Origin: Gloeophyllum trabeum ATCC 11539
Lineage: Eukaryota > Basidiomycota > Agaricomycetes > Gloeophyllales > Gloeophyllaceae
Direction: 5' to 3'
DNA: 64,000 nt
Assembly: GCF_000344685.1 (NCBI RefSeq)
Contig: NW_006920412.1
Location: 2,106,343 to 2,170,342, forward strand
In this document: positions 33,351 to 47,464 of the stretch, piece after piece
Numbering within the stretch: position 1 is the stretch's first letter
Layout: each line of letters opens with the position of its first letter
The notes under the pieces: model-generated
What the model was told of the DNA's origin: nothing
Databases searched by the model: none
The model's input: only the letters and a program-made list of their open reading frames with translations
Translations under genes and position numbers: made by a program

Positions 33351-36300
33351 CTAAGCTTCGACCGCAATCGCAGTGCCATTGGTCAACTTGCTAGGCGGGG
33401 GAATGTAGGTCTACGAAGAAAGGACAATGAGCTACAGTCGATGCGAATGAACGGGAGCAACGTACCCTGGCTTTGAAACCTCCAGCCACAGGCAGGCGAG
33501 TGACGCCGGACATCAGCCAACTGTCCACTTCCGCAGCGGCGCCACGGCCTTCCTGGATACCCCACACGATCAGCGACTGTCCGCGGCGGCAATCACCAGC
33601 AGCGAAGACACCCTCGACGCTAGTGGAGTATTTCTGTGAACGGCGTGAGCACCCAGCTGAATTTATATTTCTGCCAAATAACACACCTTGGGAGGAGTCT
33701 GGATGTTAGTCCTCGGGTCAGTCTTCACTCCAAGGGCATTGACGAGCTCCTGCTGAGGACCCAAGAAGCCGAGCGCCAGGAGGATCAACTGAGCCGGGAA
33801 GAACTTCTCCGACCCGTTGACCTCCTCCATCTTCCACTTGCCTCCGCTGTCCTTCGTCCACTCAACGCGCACTGTGTTGACGCCCTGCAGCTTCCCGTTC
33901 TCATCGACCACGAAATCCTTCGTCGAGATCGAGTACTCGCGGGGGTCGTCGCCAAAGTGCGCGGCGACCTCGGTATGGCCGTAGTCGGTACGGAAGATGC
34001 GAGGCCACTGCGGCCATGGGTTCTCTCGGCTACGCGACGACGGCGGCTTGGGCAGCAGCTCAAAGTTGGTGACGGACTTGGCACCGTGACGGAGAGCGGT
34101 TCCGATACAGTCATTACCGGTATCACCGCCACCAATGACAATGACGTCCTTGCCTCTCGCACTGATGTACCGGCCATCCTGGTGCTCGCTGTCCAGCAGA
34201 GATTGAGTGTTCAACTGGAGGAACTCCATCGCAAAGTGGATACCGTCTGCCTCACGGCCGGGGATCCTCAGATCACGAGGCCACGTAGCGCCGGTGGCCA
34301 CGACAACCGCGTCATGTTGAGAACGGATTTCATTGGCGTCGACGTCGACACCGACATGAGCATTGGGTACGAACGTCACACCCTCAGCAGCCATGAGATC
34401 CAGACGGCGTTGAACGACTGCCTTGTCCAGCTTCATGTTCGGAATACCGTACATCAGCAGGCCACCCATGCGGTCGTTGCGGTCGTAGACGGTAACGTAG
34501 TGCCCAGCTTTGTTAAGCTGGTCTGCGCAAGCCAAACCTGCCGGCCCTGAACCGATGATTGCGACTCTCTTCCCAGTGCGGAAAGTCGGGATCTTCGGCG
34601 TCATCCAACCCATCTCAAAGCCCTTGTCAATGATCGCGCATTCAATGCTCTTGATACCGACGGGAGCTTCGTTGATCCCGAGGACGCACGCGCCCTCGCA
34701 CGGAGCGGGACAGACACGTCCAGTGAATTCAGGGAAGTTATTCGTCAGGAGCAGCCTGTTGAGTGCATCTTGCCATTGACCTCTGAACACCAAGTCGTTC
34801 CACTTGGGAATGATGTTCGAGACAGGGCAACCAGTATCCGACTGGCAGAAAGGCACACCACAGTCCATGCAGCGAGCAGACTGGTACTTCAGCTCGTTAT
34901 CCGTGAGACGAACAGACAGCTCCTTCCAGTCCTTCACCCGCTTGCGAGGAGGGCGGTATGGTTCATGGAGGCGCTTGTACTTCATAAAGCCGCGAGTCTT
35001 ATCAAGCTTCAGCATCCGCTGCTTCGTGGTGTGGTCGTCAACCATGGAATCTTCGAGATCACCGACGGAAGGTTCGTGACTCCGGCCTCGAATGGGAGTC
35101 AGCGCCGGTGTGTGAGATGCGGTGCGAGAGAAAGGAGTCCGAGGTAGGAGGATGTCCTCCATGCCTTCCGAGGCCAAATCAACCTGACTAGCCGTTCGGG
35201 ACGGGATCAAATCCACGACGCTCAGCCGTGCTCTCTCCTCCAATCTCTGGCGCTCCTGTTCATCCAGTACTCGCTTGTAGTCCAAGGGCATGACGCGAAC
35301 AAACATGGCAAGGAGATGGTGGAAGTCACGCAGCACGCGATCAGCTACTTCTGACCCGGTGTAGTGGCGGTGGTCTTCGATCAGGCTTCTCAACTCCGCG
35401 ATTTCCTTGGGGTCGGTGACCTTCCCGAGTTCAACCATCTCCATATTCACCTTGGTAGCGAAAGTGTGTGCCATGTCCAAAACGTAGGCAATACCGCCGC
35501 TCATACCAGCTGCGAAGTTACGCCCGGTTGTACCCAAGACAACGACCCTTCCGCCAGTCATGTATTCACAACCATGGTCGCCGGTGCCTTCTACCACAGC
35601 ATGAGCACCGGAATTACGAACAGCGAAACGCTCCGCAGCGATACCGCGGATGAAGGCTTCTCCCGACGTCGCGCCGTACAAGCAAACATTTCCGACGATG
35701 ATGTTCTCTTCGGCTTTGAACGTCGACTGCTTGGGAGGGTATACTATCAACCGACCACCAGAGAGACCCTTGCCAACATAGTCGTTGGCGTCGCCTTCCA
35801 GTTCAAGCGTGATGCCAGGCGCCAGGAAGGCACCAAGAGACTGACCGGCAGAGCCTTGCATCCTGATGTGAATGGTGTCCTTCGGCAGCCCTTCCTCTCC
35901 ATACAGTTTCGAGACCCGATAGGATAACGAAGTTCCGAGGGCACGATCAGTGTTCGTTACATCACACTCGATGTGGACGGGCAAGCCCTTAGTCAAGGCT
36001 GGCTCCGCCTCGTCGATGAACTTGTTGTCCAACCGGATGTACAGTTTATGATCCTGTTGCCGAACACGATAGGTAGCGGCGCCAGGACGCATTTGCCAAG
36101 CGGGTTTCAAGATAGCGGAGAGATCTAAGTGAGCTGTCTTGGGCGTCCTGAGTTTCTCATCCAGCTTGAGCATGTCGGCTCGTCCAACCATTTCATTGAT
36201 GGTGCGGAAGCCAAGCTTAGCCATGTATGACCGGAGATCTTCGGCAAGGTAATAGAAAAAGTTAATGACCTGCTCCGGTTGACCTGCAAACTTGGCTCGC

Positions 36301-39300
36301 AGTTGAGGATCCTGTGTTGCAATGCCGACTGGACAAGTGTTCACTATATGAGTTTTGAGAACGTTAATAAAAAGAAGACGGAAATTGAGGGCAGTACGAC
36401 TTACGATGACACTTCCTCATCATGATGCAACCCATAGCGATGAGGGGTGTCGTCGCGAATCCCCATTCCTCAGCACCGAGAAGACACGCTATAGCAATGT
36501 CGCGACCCGTACGTAGTTGACCATCTGTTTGCACGGTTACTCGACCGCGCAAGTCATTCAGGACAAGGGTCTGATGAGTCTCAGCCAGACCAAGCTCCCA
36601 TGGAAGGCCTGCGTGCTTGATACCGGTCCATCTAGACGCACCAGTACCACCGTCGTGACCAGCGATGAGGATGTGATCAGCCTTGGCCTTGGCCACGCCG
36701 CTGGCTACGATACCAACCCCAACCTCGGATACCAGCTTCACTGAGACGCGGGCACGTGGGTTTGAACACTTGAGGTCATAGATCAATTGCTTCAAATCTT
36801 CGATGGAGTAGATGTCGTGATGCGGAGGGGGTGAGATGAGTCCGACTCCGGCGGTGGAATGACGAGTGCGAGCGATGGATCCGGAGACTTTGTGTCCAGG
36901 CAATTCTCCTCCCTCGCCGGGTTTAGCACCTTGGGCCATCTTGATCTGCAATTCGTCCGCATCCGACAGATAATTGGAGGTGACACCAAAGCGTCCAGAG
37001 GCAACTTGTTTGATCGCAGACCTCATAGTATCACCATTAGGCATGATGTTGGACCGTTCTGCATCCTCACCCCCTTCGCCCGTGTTAGATTTGCCACCAA
37101 GTCGGTTCATGGCGACAGCAAGAGCCGAATGGGCTTCCATCGAAATGGAACCATACGACATGCCCCCCGTCACAAACCTTCTGACAATCTCATTCCATGG
37201 CTCGACTTGATCAATAGGGATCGGTGTCGCATTCTCGTAACGGAATTCAAGCAGACCACGCAAATGGATCTTTCTGGCCTGCTCGTTAGCATTCTTCGTA
37301 TACGCGTCGAATGCCGACTGGTTCTTCTCCCTCACAGCATCCTGGAGGTTCGCAATGCCAGCGGGGTCGTTCACGTGAGGCTCCCCGCCGTCGCGCCAGT
37401 GATACTCTCCGGACTCCGGCATACCTGGAGGAATGATAGTCTCCCGGCTAGGCCAGCCACGCTCATGGAGTTCAAATGCATCGAGAGCAAGGAGATCGAA
37501 CGTGGCACCCTGGACACGACTGGCGGTACCAGTGAAGCACCGCTCAACGACCTCGGTATGAAGGCCAAGTGCTTCAAAGATCTGCGCTCCCTTATACGAC
37601 TGTAGGGTCGAGATGCCCATTTTGGACATCACCTTGAGGATACCATTATCGACCGACTTGCGATAATTGTCAATGAGGTCATCAACGGTCTTATCGTCTT
37701 TGGTCCTGCGCATGGGTTTAATGAGAAATTTCCAGATGAAAGTTTATTTGACACTCACAATCCCTCGCGCTCAATTTTGTGGATAGCTTCCATCATTAGC
37801 CATGGACAAATCGCGTCCGCGCCATACCCCACGAGGACGCAGAGATGGTGAACTTCGCGAGCCTCGGCAGTGTCCACCATGAGGGCAACTTTGGCACGCT
37901 TCTTTTGCGAGACAAGGTAGTGATGGACACCTCCGCAAGCAATGAGAGCTGACAATGGGACACGTGTCGGCCCCGTGTCGCGGTCGGAGAGAATGATGAC
38001 CTTGACGCCGTCTTCGATAGCTTGGGCAGCTTCGCTACAGACCCGGTCGAGTGCAAGCTTATACCCCGGAAGACCTTCCTCCTTCGGGAATGTGATATCG
38101 ATGGTTCGTGAGGGCCACCGGGAATAGGCGACCTTCAGATTCTTCATGGCATTCATCTCCTCGATGGAAATAATAGGAGAAGGCAGAAGGATACGATGGC
38201 ACTGCTCCGCCTTCATCTCCAGAAGGTTACCCTCTGGGCCCACATATGCTTCCAAGGACATGACGATCGCCTCCCGGATAGGATCAATAGGAGGGTTGGT
38301 GACCTGTGCAAAGAGCTGACAGAAATAATCATAGATGAGCCGAGGCTGAGTCGCCATGCAAGCAAGCGCCGCGTCGTTGCCCATGGAACCAAGTGGTTCT
38401 TTCCCATCTGCCACCATAGGCAGCATCAGCAGGTTCAGCTGTTCGACCGTGTAACCGAAGGCCTGTAACTTGGGATCCTCGCTGAGTGAATAGTCGTCCG
38501 GCTTAGCCTTGATATTTACAGAACGCTCAACACGCTTGACGATGTTTGGTACCTGGAGCACGTGCGTCTCGATCCACGATGCGAAGTTCTGCTTGCTAGC
38601 AGTTGCGTGCTTCAACTCCCTATCGTCGACTATGCGCCCTTCCAAAGTATCAACGAGAAGCATACGACCCGGCTTCAGACGACCCTTGGAGACGACCTTC
38701 TCGGGAGGGATGAAGATCGCTCCGACTTCTGAAGCACAGACCATAATATCTTCGTTGGTGACTACATATCGACAAGGTCTCAGACCGTTTCTGTCGAGGT
38801 TAGCACCACAGTACCGCCCATCGCTGAACGTGAAGAGTGCTGGACCGTCCCAAGGTTCTTGCAAACATGCCGCCCAATTATAGAATGCGCGCTTCTCCGG
38901 CTCCATATTTTGATTGCCTTGCCATGCTTCAGGAATCAGCATCATGACGGCCTCAGGTAACGTCAAAACACCATTCACAACGAGCAACTCGAGCACGTTG
39001 TCAAAGGCAGCGGAATCAGAGCCGCCAGCCTCGATGATGGGGTACAGCAAGTCTAGTTGATCGCCAAACAACGACGACGCAAGTACCCCTTCGCGAGCGC
39101 GCATCCAATTTTTATTTCCCCTCACGGTATTGATCTCGCCTGCCGCACGGTTTTATGATGAGCCTCACATCCCCACAGTATAGAACATCACGCACCGTTA
39201 TGGGCAGCCCATCTCATGGGCTGTGCGCGGTCCCAGCTAGGGAACGTGTTCGTGGAGAATCGAGAATGTACAAGAGTGAAATGCGATCGGTATAAGACGT

Positions 39301-40147
39301 GATTCAGGTCGTGGTAGTAATTGTACACTTGCGGGGGGGATAACTGGCCCTTGTACACGATGTTCTTGGAGGATAATGAGCATACATAGAAGCCCTTCGC
39401 GAGAGTACTTTACACCAAAGAGTACAGGAATTCAGTTACCGCAGCAAGGATAAAAGAGGGAATGACAGACATGCTATGTGTCGCGTGCTTGCGAAGGATA
39501 TACAATTGACGTTCAAAATACTTCGCGTCGAAGGAGCCGCCCTGACTGGCAGCACCATCGCCATAATGCGAACGGAGGACGACGAAAGGTTGAAAGATAG
39601 CGGGTTCCTTGCTGCTCGCTGCGGGTCCGAGGATAGTTCCATCGGTAGGGACTTCTCGCCAGCCGAGCACTCGCAGCCCAAGCTCAATGGCCAGCTTGGA
39701 GAATACGGTTTGCTGCTTCTGGAGTTCGACAGGATCGTTGCGTTTAAAAAACACGTTGCCGACCGCATACTCGCCTACTTCTGGGAGGGTTGCACCGAGT
39801 TCCCTTTCAGCCTCCCGCTTGAAGAAATCGTGTGGGATGCCTGTCATGACGCCTGCGCCATCTCCGTCACGGCTGTCCGCACCCGTAGCACCTCTGTGAG
39901 TTAACGCGCAAAGTAGTTGGCGCGCATCGGAGACAATCTTGTGGCTCTGACCACCTTTGATATGACAGATAAACCCTACTCCGCAAGCATCCTTTTCGTT
40001 ATCGTTCAGGTAAAGACCTTGGTTGGCGGGCATAGCACCGGCCCACGAGTCGGGATCACGCTCAACAGCGTTGAATCCATCGATGAAGTCTTCGGAAACG
40101 GTATCTGCGACGAGGGGGAGTTCCGTATGACCAACCGCAGGGGCCAT
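33351..40147 (-). CDS. GLT1: Glutamate synthase (NAD(P)H), single-chain GOGAT
   Basis: Makes two glutamates from glutamine and 2-oxoglutarate; nitrogen assimilation, cytosol. Minus-strand exons 39467-40147, 39196-39394, 37759-39139, 36405-37705, 33687-36343, 33466-33633 and 33351-33410; 2,148 residues, the usual length. A propeptide of 54 residues precedes the catalytic Cys55 of the class II glutamine amidotransferase domain ([11 protein letters not shown]). Central and FMN domains follow. The 3Fe-4S cysteines are in [15 protein letters not shown], split by intron 4. The glutamate synthase beta-type part has the 4Fe-4S cysteines ([19 protein letters not shown]), the FAD site ([17 protein letters not shown]) and the nucleotide site ([15 protein letters not shown]). 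Every cofactor motif I looked for is intact. Large open frames on the opposite strand are shadows of this gene. Confidence 0.98.
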
Positions 40148-43047
40148 AGAATTTGTGCGATGTTTGAGAAAGATCTGCTACTGCTGCTCGCAACGAACAA
40201 AGCTGGGACAAGACGGCAGAGCAGGCGCACGACGATGAAGACGACGAGCAACTAAGAGCAGACAGCGGAAATTTTCGTGTTCGACCAATGTAAAATACGA
40301 GGATGGTCAGCTCGCCGAGGAAAGGTTCGCCTAATCGTAAAGCAGCTATCGGAGCCGGACCAACTTCGGAATTCGGCCGACAATCCGACTGCCCTGGCGG
40401 GGCCCCTGAGGTTCCCGGGAGAGTTGAGGACCTTCGCTGGACCGGCGGACTGGGCCGGAGAGCCAATCACCGCTTATCTTTTTCAATCTCAGATCCACCC
40501 CAGATGCCAGGTACGCGCTTCCACGTTGGCTCACCGGGCGGCCCGGGCCCACGTTCTTTGTGGCTGCTGTCGCTGTCTTCGGACTGCACGGTCGCCCGTC
40601 GGAAGTCCCCTCCACTGCATGTTCACTCACGACTGCGACAGGCTCCGATATTTCTCAATTGTCAGTGCTGCCGCAGACACAGCACGCGTATCGCATCACT
40701 TTTTGCTTTTCCGGATCACGGGTTTCCCTTCTGGTGTGGCGGGAAGATAATAATCTGGAAAGCCACAATGTAATAGTGGGTGTGCATGGACGAGTCTCAC
40801 AGTTTCAATGACACCGTAGCTGTCTGCCCCACGGCAATGTCCCTAAATGGCTGCCCGCTCGACAGTAAACTCGGTGCATCGCAGCAGAGGGCTCGGAGTT
40901 GTCTGAATTCTGAAGAGGATGCGCACGAACTGTGCTGTGAGACAAAACTTACAGTATGCATCTACGCACTGCTGCCGTAAACCCTCTAGATGCAAATCCA
41001 AGTGGTTCTATTCTTCTTTACGATCCTTCCGAGGGCCTTTGTGGCACTTCGCAGGCTTCGTTGTAAAGGGCCCGAATGCCGTACGTGCGATCATTATACG
41101 TGCTGTTTGATTGCAATACTGCCGTCCGATACAGGTGGCGGTGGCAATGTTGGACAATCTCCGTGTACGGTTTCCGAAAGGGACTCAGAAGCCTTTAAAC
41201 CTCGCACGAGTTGTATATTTATCTGAGAAAAAGGGATCGCAGCAAACGCATAGGAATCCCTCCGGACGCCTAGACCGCCGCTACTGGAGCATTGAAGAAA
41301 GGTGGTAGCATCGGCCGACCACTACATCATGCGATATGCGCCATTTCCGTGAGTTACCCGCGAAGCAGAGCAGCGAGCGCTCATTGATTCTCTTCAGCAA
41401 ACCATGTCAGGAAGTGGAGCTCTGCATAATGAAATCTAACCTCCAAGGGGAAATGTATAGGTCTGATCCTACAGTTTCTAGAACAAGGCTCTGTTCATTC
41501 TAATGTCAATGTCGCAGGCTGCAACGCTCGAAACCGTGGGCTGAGAATTCGTGGGCTCCGGGTCCTGGAACACGAGGGAGCCTGAATTTTGTGCCAGAGA
41601 AGCTTGATTATGTCCACCTTCCAGACATATAACCTTCGAGAGCGAACAGCTTAAGTGAAGTCTACTACTCATGATTCTTGTTGCGATCCATCTCCCGTGG
41701 AACTGAAGAACTACACTCGAGCTTGTGAATAGTACGGGCTTTAGCGGCCGCTGTAATGAACTGATCTTCCCTGCCGTAGTGCCCTTGCCCTGTATGAAGT
41801 CAAGAACTCGGTCTTCCTATGAAATGTGCTCTAAGGGACACATGAGGGTAGTGCAAGATGGCGTTCTTTGCCCGCAAGTCCGCTGCAGAACGTTGATTAG
41901 CCTCCCTAATTCCGAAGCAGGAATGATGAGCTCGTCATCCATACAAGAAAATTTGTCTGTACTATATTAGGTCACCGTACCTCGTTGTTTTAGGAGGGTA
42001 CCCCTGCAAGGACCTATTATCTCTCGTTCATTCCGATCGCGTCGAGTATCATACTTCGTCCACAAGAGCTTCCGGTCCTTCTTCCTTACGTAACTAGGAT
42101 ACCCTAATAGGCAAGTGTTGTAGAACATCAAATCGTCTGTTAACAGTCAGACACTCCAGACCATCAGACGAGGAAAAGAGGGTAGAAAGGGGGGAGACAC
42201 GACAATAATTTTACCCCCTGCGTTTCTGGTGAGTAAATGCGGAGCCTTTCCCCAATCCAGATCTTTCCTTGCATTTGCCACACTCAACGTCAGCAGAATA
42301 TTCATTGGACCTCGCGGCCTGGCGGTCATCGGATGAATTGAAGCTAATGTCTATCCCTTGAATACACATATGAAGTCATTCCACTCGCATGGTCCAGGCC
42401 AAGCTCCTTCTTAGATTGTTGACCATCTGATGCTAGACTGTACGTGGTGATCCCGAAGGCGACCTCGTTGACACGCACGCATCCAGAATGGGAACTGTCC
42501 ATAATGCGTTCTCTATTGGGCAGGATTTCGAATACCCCTGGTAGGTTATGTCGCCCCGTATATTCGGACGAAAGACAACCTCCAGCCGGCGGTCGTGCTT
42601 GATTACTGTCGGGGACTTTCTTGGTCTTACTTAAGGCCGATCGCATACCCTTCGGTTATGCCGCTCAGAATATGCCACGGGGCAAGCAAAATATTAGCTT
42701 TATGTATCGAACTCATTCAGTCGGATAAATCGGGATTCACGCAAGCCTAGATCGCTCTGTGGTCGGTCAACGAGGCAGAATATCGCGAATTGACAGAGTC
42801 CGGCGATGATGCCCTACCCGGTGGATTTTTCGGAGATATTGAACAATAAACTGAGTATGCTCCACTGGCAGTATTTCCGGCTATCCTGCAATAGGTGAGT
42901 TTAGTATATTGTAAGAGAAAACGAATTTCCTCTTCCTCTTCCCTGAACGGAGGAGTAAATACAGACAGGGCACAAACCCAGCTACGTTGATACAAAGCAA
43001 ACTCGGCAAGTCTCAGACATTGCATAGCGCCCGGTGTCATAAATAGT
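40148..43047. other. Intergenic, 2.9 kb: GLT1 upstream region and unassigned sequence
   Basis: 40,250-40,650 is GC-rich and probably GLT1 promoter/5' UTR. From there to the LST8 stop, open frames are short, with no family match and no obvious repeat structure. Confidence 0.45.
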
Positions 43048-44561
43048 TCAACTGGCACCGTCATGCAAAGCGCAACAGACGGCAGCTACAGTAAAGATTA
43101 ACAGACAGTTTGTGTTCAGGCAGTGAAAATACCTTTGTGATGTCCGTTGTACTGACGAACAGTTTCCCCCGAAGCCATCTCCCATAGGCGAGCTGTATGA
43201 TCGGAGGACGCTACACAGCATCAGCGAGGACCCACGGCTTCCGCGGCCTGACTTACCGGTGACAAGATACGCTGAATCCGCACTGAAAGCGCAATCCCAC
43301 ACCCAGCGCTGGTGCCCTTGCAGAATTTTCTCCAGTTTAAATTCATAACTATGTGACACCGACCAGATCTTCACGGTAGTGTCCGCCGAACAAGTGGCAA
43401 GATATCTATGAAAACGCGTTCCGCATTGTCTCCTAAAAGTCTTGCGCGCCTACGCACTTTGTATCGGGGCTCAACAGGCAACGAGTGAGATACTTGTTAT
43501 GAGCTTGGAATTTGGTCACGGGCTGGAACCGTGGAAATTGAGAACTCTCTTCATTGACTCGCCAAACATAGCACTTCCCCTGTTGACAGTAGATAGTAAG
43601 CTACAAAACTGTTAGCATGTTAAGCATCACTCACCTTATTGTTCCCGGCTACTAGACAAGAGCCGTCAGAAGCCAGAGTGACTGAGCGGATCGGGATTTC
43701 CCCCGCCGGGGTCTGTCAGATGTTCAAACTTCTGGTGAGCGAACGGTGGCCAGAATGACGCACTAGTTCGTGTGTACATATATTTTCGGACAAATCCCAC
43801 TGCTTGATACTTCCGGCTTGATCGCAAGATATCAGCTCGCCTTGATTCGGATGGACGACTACGTCGTTCACTATAGGGATCGCCTTATGCACAGTATTCA
43901 TATGAGACGAGACAACATACCTGGAGCCCCGTTGTCATAGTTTCTATGAAGTTGACCGCTCCTGATTTCGGATGGCTAAGTACTTGAGGTACAATGTCTG
44001 GCGTTCGCTTACCGCAAATCCCATATTTTAATGGTACCATCTTCGCTGCCTGTGACAAGCCATTTTCCTTCACTGTGAAATGAGACAGATGTTACATTGT
44101 TTTTATGTCCGTTCTGGCCGTCAAAGGATACAAGCTGTCTCTCACTCAGTCTGTGCTGCGACGAGCTGAGGGAGAGACGAATTTACTGGTGTAGACGATG
44201 CGCTCGCGATATCATAGATATTGACCTTTTTGTGGATGGCCGCTGCTAACAGACGTTTGCTGGTTTATCACGGTATCAGCGGTCCGAATGTCTGGGATAG
44301 ATCACACGTGGTGCGCACTCTGGAGAGATGGCAAGGCGATTAATTTGCTAATGTCCCAGAGACACATACGTGTGTGAGATGGGCAGAGAAAGCAGAAGAT
44401 TTTCTTACGCCTGATTCCCCCGACCGAGTGATTGTGCGAGAACAGATACCGCTCCAAGCTTCCCAAAAGCGGATTTCATGATCATACGAGCCCGTAACAA
44501 GTACTACGGACATATCATGGCGAGGCGCGGTCGTCTTATGCCCGAGGGTTTGAGCAGGCAT
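43048..44561 (-). CDS. LST8: TOR complex subunit LST8 (WD40)
   Basis: Lst8 stabilises the TOR kinase domain in TORC1 and TORC2. Eleven minus-strand exons: 44409-44561, 44319-44347, 44187-44259, 44013-44134, 43921-43961, 43764-43870, 43635-43712, 43458-43579, 43257-43405, 43133-43210, 43048-43085; 329 residues, the family length. WD-repeat marks run along the protein: [73 protein letters not shown] followed by [33 protein letters not shown], and [15 protein letters not shown]. The short first repeat and the absence of any other domain are typical of Lst8. The start could also be the internal ATG at 44513 ([11 protein letters not shown]). Confidence 0.97.
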
Positions 44562-45457
44562 AGGCGCGTCAACGGACGAGGTCGTGCGGAGAGGCTGGAA
44601 GCAGGATGTGCTCAACTCCAAAGACGATCGAGGTAACAGGGAAGCACGTGGCGCAGGTCGGCGCCTGTAGACACTGGGCAGTGGCAGCAGCTGCTTGCCG
44701 CTCTTCCCAGTGAGAACTCTGAATCTCGTGTGCCTGTGCGCTCTGTAGTCACCCTGTTCAGCCATGAATTTCATAGCCGACTTATATCCGGATAATAAAT
44801 GTCGCGGTCGAGGGATTTTCTCAGAATTGGCGTCATTAATTTCCCTGGCCGTTTCCCCTAGTGCTCCTCGATCTAGCGGTGCCAGACTCTCCTCCCTTAT
44901 CTGTGAGTTGAATCTTCTCATCTCAAGCCAGTGCCATTGCAGCCTTCCACCTGCATGCAGATTACGTGTAGCCGACACCTAGCGCTTCTGATTCTCATGT
45001 CTTTGGCACGACCTGATTCTGACGCACGTCTGGCTGTCAAAGTCCCTATCCCGCGAAAGATTGACTAGGGGATCCGACTTGACCTTCTAGCTTCTCTTTA
45101 ATAGACCTTGGCTAGAACCAGTGCGCCCACTGAACCTTAACCAAAACCTGTGTTTCCACATCACCATGACATTGCTGGTATACCTTTGCCTGTCTCGTCT
45201 ACCCAATGACAGCCGGTTTTTCTTCGCGTCTCGTTGCATAAGCGAGCTCTGCGAGGGTAAGCAGACACCTTGTTATGAGATGTCCGGTCTCATTTTCATT
45301 ACTGTCCTGGATGGTTCCACGCTCCAGACAGACGTACGCAAGTCGTTCGATCGACAAGTTACGAATGCCTCCTCCGCCTTCCGGGTATATAAGAGGGTAA
45401 GTACAAATGTCACCTACTCACTGCAACGCACCTCTGTGTGCCTCTACTATTTCGGCT
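44562..45457. other. Intergenic, divergent upstream regions of LST8 and the 63-aa gene
   Basis: Contains pyrimidine-rich tracts and, at its right end, a TATA box. No gene called; the longer open frames here lack splice support. Confidence 0.45.
45386..45392 (+). promoter_or_regulatory. TATA box (TATATAA)
   Basis: gggTATATAAgagg lies 66-72 bases before the ATG of the 63-residue gene, the right place for a core promoter with a short leader. Confidence 0.6.
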
Positions 45458-45872
45458 ATGAACAACGCTTTCCAGGTGAGCTCTAACGTCGGCTTCGTGT
45501 GTCTATCTACCATTGATTTCCTATGTCTGAGCAGAACGGTACCCGTGTCTTCTTCTGGGATGCTTCGGGTAATGTGAAGTACGGCACCGTAAAATCTACT
45601 AGCCGTCTAGGAGATGTGAGTTCAGTACGACACTAAACGCGGTTACGTTCACTTATAACAAACTCGCAGGGAACCCAGATTGCTGTCATTAAAGTGGATG
45701 GTAGTGGGGAAGAAGTCCAGCTACCGTTCGTAGTTGTCGTACTCGTCTTATCCTCGACGGAGTATGACGAGCCCCCTACACAGCGTCTCAACCGTGTCAA
45801 AAGTACAATGAAGACGTTTACTAATTTCTCTCCAGCCCATACCCCACGGACTACTTAGACGCATTGCAATAG
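45458..45872 (+). CDS. Small protein, 63 aa, beta-rich, unknown function
   Basis: Exons 45458-45475, 45535-45615, 45670-45725 and 45836-45872 join in frame. The peptide starts MNNAFQNGTRVFFWDASGNV, continues VKYGTVKSTSRLGDGTQIAV and ends in VQLPPYPTDYLDALQ. Alternating hydrophobic residues with G/D/N turns suggest a small SH3- or Tudor-like barrel. Short proteins of this kind are common in mushroom genomes, to my memory, but I know no function. No signal peptide or membrane segment. A TATA box upstream and four consistent splice junctions support it; a TATA box often marks inducible genes. Confidence 0.6.
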
Positions 45873-47464
45873 AATCCCGACCGTAGACTTGACGGACTTA
45901 TTGGACTTTCAGCCGTGCACCGCCGTCCTATGTAGCACAAGTTTCTTTTGCGCCCCTGTTTGATGTATGTATAGCAGAGACCGTAATCACAGTGCGTACT
46001 TTAAGTTCATTGCCTACTTAGTAAATATCTCGCTTCGCAAGCGCTTTGATGACGAACGTCTTGTCATCGGCCCTGAGATGTTTGTTCGCTGAGTTACAAA
46101 CCCAGCAGTGCACCCCCCAAAGCCTCATGTCGGAGAATATCCAGTGCAGGATCTAGGGTTGGCATCGGAGGAGCGCCGTCCTCCGAGATCGACATCTTTT
46201 ACCTTCCACGACTGAGTCCGACTATCTGTGTGCACAAAATGTCTCATCAAGTGGTGCAGCAGGTTTGAGAGGGAGCACGAGCCCTCTGAGGAGTACCGCC
46301 CAGCGGTCGGTACCCAGATTGCTGGTCGGCGGTTACTACCGAGCCTGGAATTCTGTATTCGTGGAGGTACTCTATGCTGCAGGTCTGGCGTACGGGACGG
46401 ACGGAAGCACCAGCCAAACTGACGAAGTGAATATTCCTAGAATAATCCCAAGAACAGACCTCGGCTGAAGTCCTGTGGCAGACGGTTCCACGCACGGAAG
46501 GGAACAATAATCACACGCCGATATATCCGCCATCAACCTCCGTACTACTCCCTTGACTAGCCCGCCCCATAGTACATACTGCGGAAGTAGGAAACAGGGA
46601 TAGATGCGAGCCTTCGGAGTCGTGAGCTCTCACGTTCGATCAAATCACGTCGACGGCAACGAGTTTCGCAACAAGGTATGAGCCTGAAGGCTTGCCGGTC
46701 CTCCAGTACCATGTCACGTCAAAAGTGGAATGTGTGAACACGAACTCTCATCGCCAACGTTTTATTGAGCTACTCGCTCCAGCCGTCTCTCAGTTCAACG
46801 AGTATTAAAGAGCCACTTACCTATTTGTGCTTCAAACTGCGGCGACTAGAGCAGAAGCCTTTTGCGAATTCCATAGGCGATTGAAAGGCATACAAGGAGC
46901 TCCTCGGTCAGTTAGACTTGCGAGAAGAGTCATTTCGTGACGCGTGATTATATGTCAATCGACTTCATCCGGCCGGTCGAATATCGGACGAAGGATGGAG
47001 CCGTGGAGAGCCTAGATAAGTACGGAAGTTCTTCAGCTCATCAATGTTCCTCCACACAAACTCAGCGGATATACCACGTATGGCATTGACCACTTATCAT
47101 GAAATCGGACCATGTTAACAAACTTTATAACCAATCAAGAAAACTAACAGTGCAGAACTCAGCGGGAAGACCGGTGATTTATATTATCCTGGGCCCTATG
47201 TTTGGTTCACACGACAATGTCCAAACCGACGAAGAGGCGCATCTGGTCCGGCTCTTCAGAGTTAGACGTGGCTCTGACGTGCACGGACAAGCGGGAGTCT
47301 CGGCTAGTCGACCAAGCGGCCTATTACGTGACTTGCCCATGAGATTCGGTGGAGGAATGACATACGAAGCCGCGGCAAGTCGCGTTTAGTAGAACGAGCT
47401 TGTGGGTCCCATCTTCACCGTGGCACGATGAAATTTCGCAAGATGTCCTTTGCCCCGTTGCTCT
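45873..47464. other. Intergenic, 1.6 kb, no gene called
   Basis: Open frames up to about 96 codons on both strands, none with a recognisable motif or splice structure. Confidence 0.45.

Noticed and set aside
33636..34550. 304-codon plus-strand open frame opposite GLT1, and similar frames at 36859-37605 and 35364-35927
   Set aside because: Shadows of the GLT1 coding strand; no independent motif or splice structure.
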